Source of the DNA: DASSNR01 sp036278935
Lineage (GTDB): Bacteria > Gemmatimonadota > Gemmatimonadetes > Gemmatimonadales > Gemmatimonadaceae
DNA: 39,460 nt
Direction: 5' to 3'
Assembly (NCBI GenBank): GCA_036278935.1
Contig: DASUKA010000113.1
Location: forward strand, 1 to 39,460
The position numbers and the translations under genes were made by a program. The notes below the pieces were generated by a model that saw only the letters and a list, made by a program, of their open reading frames with translations, was not told the origin of the DNA and did no database searches. Below, piece by piece: positions 9,585 through 17,003 of the stretch (the first letter of the stretch is position 1; every line of letters begins with the position of its first letter).

Positions 9585-10282
9585 GGACGGCGTGGCTGTT
9601 GGTGTGCGCCGGGCTGCTGTTGGCCGCCTGCGGGCGCGGCGATCATCGCGCGGGGTGGGACTGGGAGCGCATGCGCGTGCAGCCGCGCTACGATGCGTAC
9701 GGCCCGAGCCGCTTCTTCGCGGATAGCTCGGCGATGCAGGCACCGCCGGCAGGCACCGTCGCGCGGGAGCGGATTGTCGATCAACCGCTGATCGCCGACG
9801 GTGAGGCCCACGGCCAGCTCGCGACGCGCATTCCGATCCCCGTCACGTCCGCGCTGCTCGCACGCGGGCGCTCGCGCTTCGACATCTACTGCGCGGTCTG
9901 TCACGGCGCCGGCGGCTTTGGCGGGAGCGGCGTGGCCATGAACATGCAGCCGCCGCGGCCGCCCTCGCTGCGCTCGGCGGCCGTGCTGGCGATGCCACCA
10001 GGATTCCTGTATGGGGTCATTCGCAACGGGTTCGGGCGTATGCCGTCATACGCGGCGGACCTCACTCCTGTGGAACGGTGGGCGGTGGTGGCCTACGTTG
10101 AGCGGTTGCAGCAACTACACGCGGCGACGCCCGCGGAGCGCGCCGACTCTGTGCGTGCCGCGCATCTGGCGGTGCGCCCGGCTGCTCCAGCGCCGGCGGG
10201 TGGGGCGGCGCCCCCTCCGGCTAGCAGGACGGATACCGCGAGTAAAGCCGTCACCCCGGACACCGGAGCGGCGCCCCGATGA
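9581..10282 (+). CDS. actE: Alternative complex III monoheme cytochrome c lipoprotein ActE
   Basis: The 233-residue protein begins with a lipoprotein signal (hydrophobic stretch ending LLAAC, probable lipidated Cys near residue 19). One heme c site, CAVCH, follows at about residues 106-110, with a likely axial Met in GRMPSYA. The C-terminal 40 residues are rich in Pro and Ala, like a flexible tether. It would be anchored on the periplasmic face and pass electrons to a soluble cytochrome or directly to an oxidase. The GTG start overlaps the actD stop, and the stop overlaps the actF ATG. Confidence 0.91.
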   Translation: MRTAWLLVCAGLLLAACGRGDHRAGWDWERMRVQPRYDAYGPSRFFADSSAMQAPPAGTVARERIVDQPLIADGEAHGQLATRIPIPVTSALLARGRSRFDIYCAVCHGAGGFGGSGVAMNMQPPRPPSLRSAAVLAMPPGFLYGVIRNGFGRMPSYAADLTPVERWAVVAYVERLQQLHAATPAERADSVRAAHLAVRPAAPAPAGGAAPPPASRTDTASKAVTPDTGAAPR

Positions 10283-11493
10283 CCGCTCCGCGGAACACAC
10301 CGATCGAGCGCGTGGAGCACGTCGGGCGCCTGACGGCCATCGCGGGCATCGCCGGCATCGTGGGTTTTGCGGCGACCGCGCTCGGCCTGCTCGTTGACCC
10401 GCGACAGGCGTTCGCGTCGTACCTCGTCGCCTACGCCATGGGCCTCAGCCTTGCGCTTGGCGCGCTGCTGCTCGTGATGATCGGCCACGTGAGCAACGCC
10501 ATTTACTTCGTGGTACTGCGCCGAGTGGCCGAGAGCGCGGCAGCCACGCTCCCGCTCTTCGCCCTGCTCTTTGTGCCGATCGTGCTCGGCATGCGCGAGC
10601 TCTATCCGTGGGTGGCGCCCGCCGCGTCCCTCTCCGCGCACACACTCGAGAGCATCGCGCAGAAGCGCGCGTATCTCAACGTGCCGTTCTTCATTCTGCG
10701 CGCCTTCATCTACTTTGTGATCTGGACGGTGTTCAGCCGTCTGCTCCGCCGCTGGTCGTTGCGCCAGGACACCGATCCCACCGCGCTCGGCCTGCGCCGG
10801 CAACGGCAGCTGGCCGCGGGCGGGCTCCCCCCGGTGGCGCTCGCGCTTACCTTCGCGGCCTTTGACTGGTTCATGTCGCTGTCACCCGCCTGGTACTCGA
10901 GCATCTACGGCGTGTACTACTTCGCCGGCATCATGGTGGGTGGCATTGCGATGATGGCGGTGCTGATGTACGCGTGCCAGCGCACCGGTCTGCTCACCGA
11001 CATCGTCACCCCCGACCACTACCACGCGCTGGGCAAGCTGCTCCTCACCTTCGTGATCTTCTGGGCGTACATCGCTTTCGCGCAGTATCTGATCATCTGG
11101 ATTGCGGACATTCCGGAGGAGGCCACGTGGTATCTGGCGCGGACGCACGGCAGCTGGGCCGCATGGGGAATGGTTGTGCTCGTCGGCAACTTCGTGCTGC
11201 CGTTCCTGATCCTGCTCTCGCGAAACATGAAGCGCCGCCCGCGCGCCATGGCCGTGATCGGCATCTGGCTCCTCTTCATGCACTACGCGGATCTCTACTG
11301 GCTCATCATGCCCTCCCTCTATCCCGACGGGGTGCACGCTCACTGGCTGAATGTCTCGGCCGTGGTTGCGGTGGGCGGGCTGGCGCTGGCGTACGGCGTA
11401 CGGCAGCTGCGCGGACACGCCGTCGTGCCGCGGGGCGACGCGCAGCTGGAGCGATCGCTCGAGTACGGGCAGAGCTGGGCGATCGAGGAGTGA
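10279..11493 (+). CDS. actF: Alternative complex III NrfD-like membrane subunit ActF
   Basis: The 404-residue polytopic protein has about ten hydrophobic segments and is the second NrfD-like subunit, paralogous to ActC. The first helix is at residues 20-40; conserved-looking pieces include FAAFDWFMSLSPAWYSS and YHALGKLLLTFVIFWAYIAFAQY. ATGA overlaps the actE stop. It is the last recognisable gene of the operon: cytochrome oxidase genes, common next in other species, are absent and the sequence passes into the accessory region. No clear terminator hairpin was found directly after it. Confidence 0.92.
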   Translation: MTAPRNTPIERVEHVGRLTAIAGIAGIVGFAATALGLLVDPRQAFASYLVAYAMGLSLALGALLLVMIGHVSNAIYFVVLRRVAESAAATLPLFALLFVPIVLGMRELYPWVAPAASLSAHTLESIAQKRAYLNVPFFILRAFIYFVIWTVFSRLLRRWSLRQDTDPTALGLRRQRQLAAGGLPPVALALTFAAFDWFMSLSPAWYSSIYGVYYFAGIMVGGIAMMAVLMYACQRTGLLTDIVTPDHYHALGKLLLTFVIFWAYIAFAQYLIIWIADIPEEATWYLARTHGSWAAWGMVVLVGNFVLPFLILLSRNMKRRPRAMAVIGIWLLFMHYADLYWLIMPSLYPDGVHAHWLNVSAVVAVGGLALAYGVRQLRGHAVVPRGDAQLERSLEYGQSWAIEE

Positions 11494-11692
11494 AGGCGGC
11501 ATGAGGGGCGTGCCGACAGTCGGGTGGCGCGGGGGCATCCGGGCCGGCGCGGCATCGCGGATGAGCAGGGAATAGCCGCCGTCCTGCTCCTCGCGCTTCT
11601 GGCTGATATCGTCGCGCTGCTACAGCTCCCGCGGTGCACCGGGGTCGCGAGTGCTGTGCGCCGCCCCGCCTCACGAATCCTGGATGAAAGAA

Positions 11693-11811
11693 TCAAGGCG
11701 TTGCACCGGACGAGCGCGCGGGCTTCCTGACGGGCGCCTGGCGAGCACGGAGTACAGCAGCCATCTTGCCGCTTGCCTGGTCGGCGCTCGCCGGTGAATT
11801 CGGCGTTCGGC
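11693..11811. repeat. attC-like imperfect inverted repeat, site 1
   Basis: The gap 11494-11844 has no supported gene and holds this element. The left arm GTTGCACCGGACGAGCGC (11700-11717) pairs with a right arm GCGCTCG-CCGGTG (11784-11796). Outer positions read AATCAAGGCG on the left and CGTTCGGCC on the right (11804-11812). GTTCGGC differs by one base from the integron core-site consensus GTTRRRY. The internal segment has GCCTGGCGAGC and GCTTGCCTGG, also found in similar order in site 2. The layout matches a long attC site, but it could instead be a family of miniature inverted repeats. The next ORF can start 33 bases after it. Confidence 0.55.
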
Positions 11812-11844
11812 CCCAGAGCCCAATGCAGTGAGGATGTTCAAGGC

Positions 11845-12728
11845 ATGGCGAAGAAGCCCCATCGGGCAAATTCGGATGTGGTCACGTTGACCAAGAAGCA
11901 CCTTCATGCTGAGTCAGACACCTACCAATACGACGCGGACTGCGTTGCGGGGGGGCAATGGTCCAGTGGGGCGCGCCGAATACCGGCTACTACGCGAATG
12001 TCCCGGGCGGGCAGATCCAGTGCCAGCCGCGGCTGGTCGTCAATCAGGGAGCGGTGACGAGCGACCTCGACCCTTTTGAGAGCATGATGCGGGTCGGCGA
12101 TGCGAGGATGACGTGCAAGAGCCGCGTCATCGGGGTGCCGCGGCCAGGCTACATGGCCAGCTTCCGGGCCAGCTTCGCCCGAAACTTCGCCGCGGGCGAT
12201 GTCCGGGTCGGTTTCATCCAGACTCTTGCGGCGGGCACCCGCGTCGCGATCTACGGCACCGGTGTGAACCGGATGAAGCTGTGGCGCAACCCGGCACCCA
12301 TCGGGCGAGGTCTGCTGGACTGCGGCACGCGCGACAAGCCGTGGTTCCAGGGTAACAGCCAGCGGCTGCCGCCAGCCACACCCGCCGGCGGGTCACCCCC
12401 CGCCCTCGTGGATTGCGGCGACAACCCGCGCTGGAGCGTGCCCGACACGCTGAAATCGCCGAGGTCGGACGTCCTGTTGCCTCTCGTCAGCGTCGAACTG
12501 CAGAACAGCTTCGTCCTCTTCGCTGTCGCGAAGGTCAACACCACCTTCTACCCCATCTGCCGCGCGTGCTGGGAAACCGACATCAGCTGGCAGAGCCCGT
12601 CCACGCTCGTCGCGCGGGTCACGAACAGCCAGAGATGGGGACCGCCGACGCCGCAGGACCTCCTGATCACAGACGCTGGTGCCAGGACGGCCAATGAGAC
12701 GCTCCTAGACGAGATCGCGCACGTCTGA
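11845..12728 (+). pseudogene. Hypothetical protein, apparently frameshifted at a run of seven G
   Basis: Two adjoining frames look like one gene. ATG 11845 opens a frame beginning MAKKPHRANSDVV that reads well up to the seven-G run near 11949-11955. The continuation, MVQWGAPNTGYYANVPGG and on to TGA 12726-12728, lies in the -1 frame and is open from ATG 11958 (256 residues). One extra G would join them into a 294-residue protein. The joined product has no signal peptide or membrane helix and several Cys residues. I do not recognise the family. The gene may be truly broken, phase-variable through the G run, or intact with a one-base sequence error; alternatively the real start is ATG 11958. 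Its position just after an attC-like repeat suggests a cassette gene. Confidence 0.55.
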
Positions 12729-13031
12729 CCTGGCCGGGCGATCGACGTGCGGCGCTTCGGAGATGGGGCCGAGGCGATCATCGTGGAGCGCGCGGCCGTA
12801 TCGCCCGCGAGCGCGATGCAGGTGACGTGCTCCTGGCCGATGCGCTCGATCGCGCGCCTGCTCACGATCCATCCCTCGCCGTTCCGCTCCTCGCGCTGAC
12901 GACAAGTCCCTTGAACCCAACAGTTTGCGGCTCTCTCGACACTCGTGTCGATTTTGACCGGTCTCGTTCGACGTAGTACTGAGGCCGTGAAGGGCACGGC
13001 CACGGGCACGAACGGACTCCAGGAGAGAACA
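12729..13031. other. Intergenic segment, no supported gene
   Basis: This 303-base gap has no convincing gene. The minus strand of 12729-12905 reads like a coding fragment (GEGWIVSRRAIERIGQEHV) but has no start or flanking domain and may be a remnant. From 12905 to 13031 the sequence is less GC-rich and is the likely promoter region of the YCII-like gene. AGGAGAG at 13021-13027 is its ribosome binding site. Confidence 0.4.
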
Positions 13032-13436
13032 ATGCGTTTCATGATCATTGGCAAGGCAACGAAGGAATCCGAAGCCGGCGTTCCGCCGACGGCAGAAGCG
13101 CTCGCCGCCATGCAGAAGTACAACGAGGAGCTCGTCAAAGCGGGTATTCTCCTCGCCGCCGAGGGACTCGCCGCGAGCTCGAAGGGGGCGCGCGTGAAGT
13201 TCAGCGGCGACACGCGCACCGTCATCGATGGGCCGTTCGCCGAGACGAAAGAGCTCATTGCGGGCTTCACGATCATTCAGGCGAAGTCGCTGGAAGAAGC
13301 GATCGAGTGGGTGAAGCGCGCTCCGAACCTCTCCGCGAACGGCGAGGCGGAGGTCGAGATCCGCAAGGTGATGGACATCGAGGATTTCGGTGACACGTTC
13401 ACGCCGAACGAGGAAATCGCGAAGGTGAAGTTCTAG
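13032..13436 (+). CDS. YCII/DGPF-domain protein
   Basis: The 134-residue protein is a YCII-related (DGPF) dimeric alpha-beta barrel protein. It starts MRFMIIGKATKESEAG and contains the signature DGPFAETKELIAGF at about residues 72-85, then a stretch rich in acidic residues. ATG 13032 is preferred over an upstream in-frame start because AGGAGAG lies directly upstream. Members are common in actinobacterial, acidobacterial and related genomes, often beside ECF sigma factors; biochemical roles are mostly unknown. The RibD/DHFR-like gene 24 bases downstream is a frequent companion, so the two probably form an operon. Confidence 0.85.
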   Translation: MRFMIIGKATKESEAGVPPTAEALAAMQKYNEELVKAGILLAAEGLAASSKGARVKFSGDTRTVIDGPFAETKELIAGFTIIQAKSLEEAIEWVKRAPNLSANGEAEVEIRKVMDIEDFGDTFTPNEEIAKVKF

Positions 13437-13460
13437 CAGCTGAGGCGCCAACCTCAGAAC

Positions 13461-14051
13461 ATGGAGACTCGAATGAGAAAGCTCACCATCTTCGAACACA
13501 TCTCGCTGGACGGCGTGATCCAGTCCTCCAGCGAAGACGGCTTTCCCTACGGCAATTGGACCACGCCCTATCGGACCACCGCTGGCCTGGACGCAGTGCT
13601 CGCCGCGCAAGGCGAGCGCTTCGATCTGCTGCTTGGTCGTCGCACCTACGATATCTGGTCGGGCTACTGGCCCAAGGCGCCGAGCAGTCCGATGGCGGAC
13701 CGCCTCAATGCGGCAACGAAATATGTCGCTACCCACCGTCCGGAGAGTCTTGAATGGGGCCCGTTCGAGGCCCTTGGACCCGACATCGTCGAGGGCGTTC
13801 GCCGCATCAAATCGCAGGACGGCCCGGACCTCATCCTCTGGGGTAGCTCCACGCTCACATCGACGCTGCTCGAACACGGGCTCGTGGATGACGTGCTGCT
13901 GGTCGTCTATCCGGTCCTGTTGGGTACGGGGAAACGCTTCTTCAGGGGCGGCGCCCCGGCACGCTCATTCGAGCTTGTCAGCACGAAAGCAATGCCGACC
14001 GGCATCATCCTCACTACTTACAAAGTCGCCGGGCCGTTGAAGACGGCATAG
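13461..14051 (+). CDS. RibD C-terminal/dihydrofolate reductase-like protein
   Basis: This 196-residue protein has the RibD C-terminal/DHFR-like fold. The start FEHISLDGVIQ is typical, followed by LLLGRRTYDIWSGYW (NADPH-binding region), ILWGSSTLTSTLLEHGLVDD and YPVLLGTGKRFF. These single-domain homologues are NADPH-dependent reductases of unknown substrate and lack the RibD deaminase half. ATG 13461 and ATG 13473 are both possible; the shorter form begins MRKLTIFEHIS like most relatives. It lies 24 bases after the YCII-like gene and converges with the monooxygenase gene on the minus strand. Confidence 0.87.
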   Translation: METRMRKLTIFEHISLDGVIQSSSEDGFPYGNWTTPYRTTAGLDAVLAAQGERFDLLLGRRTYDIWSGYWPKAPSSPMADRLNAATKYVATHRPESLEWGPFEALGPDIVEGVRRIKSQDGPDLILWGSSTLTSTLLEHGLVDDVLLVVYPVLLGTGKRFFRGGAPARSFELVSTKAMPTGIILTTYKVAGPLKTA

Positions 14052-14147
14052 GTCGACGACACGACATCGTCCGTGCAGAATGTCGACTGTCTTGGCCCGC
14101 CGGGTCACTGATGCGGCGATTCGAGTGGCGAAGCGATAGTTCCTGGT

Positions 14148-14179
14148 GCGCTGCCCGACGAACGGTGCATGGGCAGCGC
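14148..14179 (-). terminator. Hairpin after the ABM monooxygenase gene
   Basis: A perfect 9-bp stem, GCGCTGCCC (14148-14156) and GGGCAGCGC (14171-14179), has a 14-nt loop. It abuts the stop codon of the minus-strand gene (14180-14182) and lies between two convergent genes, so it could end transcription from either side. There is no T-tract, so termination strength is uncertain. Confidence 0.5.
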
Positions 14180-14551
14180 TTATTCCTCCTCCGCCAATTC
14201 CTGATCCTGCAACGCCATCCACGGCGTGAACAGCTTCGGGCCGCCCTTGGCGAGCTGCTCTTTCATCGTCACGTTCGGCGTTCCCCGCACTTCACCCGTG
14301 ACAGACGCGGTGGCCATGAGCGGCTCCATCAAATGGCTGATGTTGGAAAGGTGCTCGATCGCGACGTCGGCGTCGCGATAGCGCTCGAACACCACCGCCT
14401 CGCTCTCATCCTGGTTGAAGAAGATTTCGTACTGGAGCGTGCCGCTGTCCCGGGTCCGCACGACCTCCATGGCCTCTTCCGACAGGCGCCTCCCTTCCTC
14501 GATCTTGCCGCGGTAAAACTTGACCCGTGCGATTCCTTTGATTTCGTCCAT
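14180..14551 (-). CDS. Antibiotic biosynthesis monooxygenase (ABM)-like protein
   Basis: The 123-residue product starts MDEIKGIARVKFYRGKIEE and looks like a small ferredoxin-like dimeric ABM-domain protein, with LQYEIFFNQDESEAVVFERYRD as the central strands and SHLMEPLM following. Relatives include cofactor-free quinol or polyketide monooxygenases; the substrate here is unknown. The longer open frame to 14629 is not used because ATG 14551 has a GGGAG site 6 to 7 bases upstream and begins at the family domain. It converges on the RibD-like gene, with a hairpin between them. The acidic C-terminus (QDQELAEEE) is unremarkable. Confidence 0.78.
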   Translation of the reverse strand: MDEIKGIARVKFYRGKIEEGRRLSEEAMEVVRTRDSGTLQYEIFFNQDESEAVVFERYRDADVAIEHLSNISHLMEPLMATASVTGEVRGTPNVTMKEQLAKGGPKLFTPWMALQDQELAEEE

Positions 14552-14663
14552 TCTTGCTCCCGTTCGATGTTCTCTGCTCAACAGTGTGGGAGCCGCTTGG
14601 GTCCGTTCCTCACGACGCCAGGACGACAATTCTGATGCCCATCACTGCAAGCGCCGCCACCAG

Positions 14664-14792
14664 GGCTACCGAGTCGTTGCACCGGACGAGCGCGGCCGGT
14701 CGCGGTACGGAAGCCTGGCAAGCGCATCGCCATTCAATCATCATTGCGCTTGGTGGGCCGGCGCTCGCCGGTGCACTCGACATTCGGTAGAC
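14664..14792. repeat. attC-like imperfect inverted repeat, site 2
   Basis: This 129-bp element is the better copy. The left half reads GGCTACCGAGTCG (14664-14676), then TTGCACCGGACGAGCGC to 14693. The right half reads GCGCTCGCCGGTGCA (14761-14775), CTCGAC and TCGGTAGAC (14784-14792). The reverse complement of the right half matches the left almost throughout, with single unpaired bases as in attC stems. An inner pair CAAGCGCA/TGCGCTTG gives a second stem. The outer box GGTAGAC is one base from GTTAGAC. It shares its arms with site 1, almost 3 kb away. The region 14552-14802 has no supported gene besides this. Confidence 0.6.
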
Positions 14793-14802
14793 CCAATCAC
14801 AG

Positions 14803-15306
14803 ATGCGATTTCAGCCCCTGTCGAATGAGCTGCGCGCGAAGTGGGAGGCTATTCCGCGGAGTCGGGATGGCGCGCTCGAATACGTCCCGTGCCAGCTCCG
14901 GCTCCGGTCGGGCGACATCCTCCCGTGCGCTTACGTGCAGCCCCTCCAGCCCTGGCTGCGCTCATGGGGCGTGTCCCTCGAATCGGAGGCCACCAAGCGG
15001 GCGATCGCCATCAATGAGGTGGTTGATCTCGAAGAGAGCCCGGCACGGCTGCCGCCAGCCATCGCGAATACGATCTATGCGGCGGGGGAATCAGGGATGG
15101 GCTACTGCGTGTTCACGCTGGTCTTTCGCGATGGGTCCACGCAAGCGTGCAGCATGGGGAATGCGGTCGATTTTGTCCGGCTGTCCGAAGGACATCATCC
15201 GCCTGATGTCGTGGCGGTGCAACCGCACGTGGGCCGCGAGGAGGCCACCCGAGCGATCCTCCCGTATGTCTGGTGTCTCTTCGATGGCTTCGCGCCGCCC
15301 ACGTGA
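14803..15306 (+). CDS. Hypothetical protein in a cassette-like setting
   Basis: The 167-residue protein starts MRFQPLSNELRAKWEAIPRS and has no signal peptide or membrane helix. It contains four Cys residues and a fairly hydrophobic middle, and I do not recognise a family. ATG 14803 lies 10 bases after the end of attC-like site 2, and TGA 15304-15306 is immediately followed by half-site 3. That spacing, with one compact ORF filling the space between two recombination-site-like repeats, is how an integron gene cassette is built. No clear Shine-Dalgarno sequence is visible, also common in cassettes. The protein reading is supported by clean codon use; function is unknown. Confidence 0.65.
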   Translation: MRFQPLSNELRAKWEAIPRSRDGALEYVPCQLRLRSGDILPCAYVQPLQPWLRSWGVSLESEATKRAIAINEVVDLEESPARLPPAIANTIYAAGESGMGYCVFTLVFRDGSTQACSMGNAVDFVRLSEGHHPPDVVAVQPHVGREEATRAILPYVWCLFDGFAPPT

Positions 15307-15330
15307 CGAGTCGTTGCACCCAGCAAGCGC
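15307..15330. repeat. attC-like half-site 3
   Basis: CGAGTCGTTGCACC at 15307-15320 is identical over 14 bases to the left arm of site 2 (14670-14683), and GCGCGG follows as in site 2. No full right arm follows; AGCGCCGACTC near 15390-15400 could be a shortened one. It starts directly after the stop of the preceding ORF. Confidence 0.45.
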
Positions 15331-15424
15331 GGCATAGACCGCCGCCGCTCCTCGGCTACATCTTCTCGTACAGCTCACGGGTCCAGGCGACGTTCGTCAG
15401 CGCCGACTCTCAAGACGACGGGGA

Positions 15425-16000
15425 ATGATGCGACCGGCACCAACCCAACGCGGGCCGCGCCTGCAACTCGCCGTTCCGCGGCGCCGCGACCAGGACGAGG
15501 TTCTCGCCCTGAACCGCGCCAGCCTCGCCTTCCATCGCGGCTGGGTGTCGCCGCCAACAACCCCCGCGCAGTTCGCCCGCCTGCTGGCGCGCACGCGGCG
15601 GCCGGACTTCGCGAGCCTCCTCATCCGGCGCCGAGCGGATGAGGCGATCCTCGGCGCAATCGAGATCAGCCAGATCGTGCGCGGGGCCTTCCGGAGCGCG
15701 TATCTCGGGTACCAGATCGGCGCCGCGCATGCCCGGCAAGGCTACATGACGGAGGCGCTCGCGCTCACGCTCGCGTATGCCTTCGGGGCGCTCAAGCTCC
15801 ACCGGCTCGAAGCCAACATCCAGCCGGCCAATGAGGCCTCGCTTGCGCTGGTGCGGAGACTCGGGTTCACGTGCGAGGGATACTCACCCAGGTATCTGAA
15901 GATTCGTGGGCGCTGGCGCGACCACGAGCGATGGGCGATCCTCGCCGAATCATGGGGTACGCGCCGCCGCCACTCATCGGCGCGCCCGCTCGGTACATAG
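15425..16000 (+). CDS. GNAT-family N-acetyltransferase, RimJ/RimL type
   Basis: The 191-residue protein has the RimJ/RimL/Ala-tRNA-type GNAT architecture. Residues LGYQIGAAHARQGYMTEAL form the acetyl-CoA pyrophosphate-binding loop (ARQGYMTEA variant). Then come HRLEANIQPANEASLALVRRLGF and EGYSPRYLKIRGRWRDHERW. The last 15 residues are Arg- and Ser-rich and look non-domain. It would transfer acetyl from acetyl-CoA to an amine, either a ribosomal protein N-terminus or a small molecule; the substrate cannot be told. ATG 15425 and ATG 15428 are both possible. It lies at the edge of the repeat-bearing accessory region. Confidence 0.85.
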   Translation: MMRPAPTQRGPRLQLAVPRRRDQDEVLALNRASLAFHRGWVSPPTTPAQFARLLARTRRPDFASLLIRRRADEAILGAIEISQIVRGAFRSAYLGYQIGAAHARQGYMTEALALTLAYAFGALKLHRLEANIQPANEASLALVRRLGFTCEGYSPRYLKIRGRWRDHERWAILAESWGTRRRHSSARPLGT

Positions 16001-16082
16001 AACCTGGCGTGGACACGGGCGACAGGTGGCTGATGAATTCAGCGCATCCGCACGATCGTCTCCGCAGGCTGGTCCGTTGCGA

Positions 16083-16622
16083 TCAGTCGCCCCCGCCGAG
16101 CAGCTGCTGTCGCTCGCCTTGCGCGAGTTCCACCACCGCCACGTCCGCACCCGAGTCGAGCAATTCTCGCTTCTCCGCAACTCTGGCCAGCGCCAGCGAA
16201 CCGGCGGCAGACACCGCGCTCAGGAGCATCAGAGGAGCGCTGATGATGGCGGTGAGTCTCCAGAGGCCAAGGCCCTCGCGCCCGATGCTCGCCAATCCCA
16301 CCGCAACCATCGCAGCTGGCACCAGACCCAGCAACAGGCCACCGACCGCTCCCCAGGCCACGAATCGGGGCAGCGACAGCTCATCGAATCGCCGACGGCG
16401 CCCCGCGATCCCCAGCACCATTGAAAAGAGCGCGCCGCCAAAGAAGCCTGGTACCGCGAGCGCCGGCAGCGGCGCATCGAAGACCTTGAAGAACGCATCC
16501 CACGGGAGACCGGGCAGGACGGTGCTCATCACTCCGATCAGCAGACCGACGAGCGCCCATCCAACCGCCCAGGTCAGTCCCGTTCCGACCACGCCACGGA
16601 TGCGTCTGAGCCACTTCTTCAT
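16083..16622 (-). CDS. Hypothetical four-helix membrane protein
   Basis: The 179-residue protein starts MKKWLRRIRGVVGTG and has about four hydrophobic helices (GLTWAVGWALVGLLIG, LAVPGFFGGALFSMVLGI, FVAWGAVGGLLLGLVPA and ITAIISAPLMLLSAVSAAG-like). The C-terminal tail is soluble (ELAQGERQQLLGGGD). The start is supported by GGGAGG about 7 bases upstream; a longer open frame upstream has no such site and reads poorly. Function is not recognisable. The basic N-terminus suggests a cytoplasmic N-end. A promoter-like sequence 130 bases upstream would drive it alone. Confidence 0.72.
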   Translation of the reverse strand: MKKWLRRIRGVVGTGLTWAVGWALVGLLIGVMSTVLPGLPWDAFFKVFDAPLPALAVPGFFGGALFSMVLGIAGRRRRFDELSLPRFVAWGAVGGLLLGLVPAAMVAVGLASIGREGLGLWRLTAIISAPLMLLSAVSAAGSLALARVAEKRELLDSGADVAVVELAQGERQQLLGGGD

Positions 16623-16752
16623 CACGACCTCCCTGTACGCTTGGCGCGTCTCCCATGAATGCCGTCGGACGGATCCACGTGACAAGAATCGACCGTTGAA
16701 GCGCTCCGGCACGGCCAATCCGTGAATTCTGCCGGGGAGCGTCATATACTCT

Positions 16753-16781
16753 ATGATACAAAGCACTCTACGTCTTAGCAA
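16753..16781 (-). promoter_or_regulatory. Promoter with possible operator for the minus-strand membrane protein gene
   Basis: On the minus strand TTGCTA (16776-16781) and TATCAT (16753-16758) are separated by exactly 17 bases. The stretch is strikingly AT-rich for this genome. The overlapping string TACTCTATGATACAAAG with nearby ACTCT repeats resembles operator sequences I associate with PadR-type repressors in related bacteria, but no PadR gene is in the window. The rest of the gap 16623-17003 shows no supported gene. Confidence 0.5.
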
Positions 16782-17003
16782 CTCTTGTGGCCGCCGCTCC
16801 CGAATCTCCGGTAAGAGCGACATCCGTCGAGCGTCACCTGCGCCGGACCGCGGCGGGCGGTCCTCGCGCGGGGCGAGCGCGTGCCCTGGCATATTTGTCT
16901 GTTGGGGAGTCGTGGAAGCCACTGCCGGCCTCCTCACACTTGAGGAGCGCTCGCTGCCGACCGGCAGCCGGTCCAGCGACCGCACGCGGAGATATCGATC
17001 GGG

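Noticed and set aside
11524..11730. 68-residue plus-strand ORF after actF
   Set aside because: No ribosome binding site, composition unlike protein, and it runs into the inverted repeat.
12729..12905. Minus-strand coding-like fragment (GEGWIVSRRAIERIGQEHV)
   Set aside because: No start, stop or recognisable domain; too short to call even as a pseudogene.
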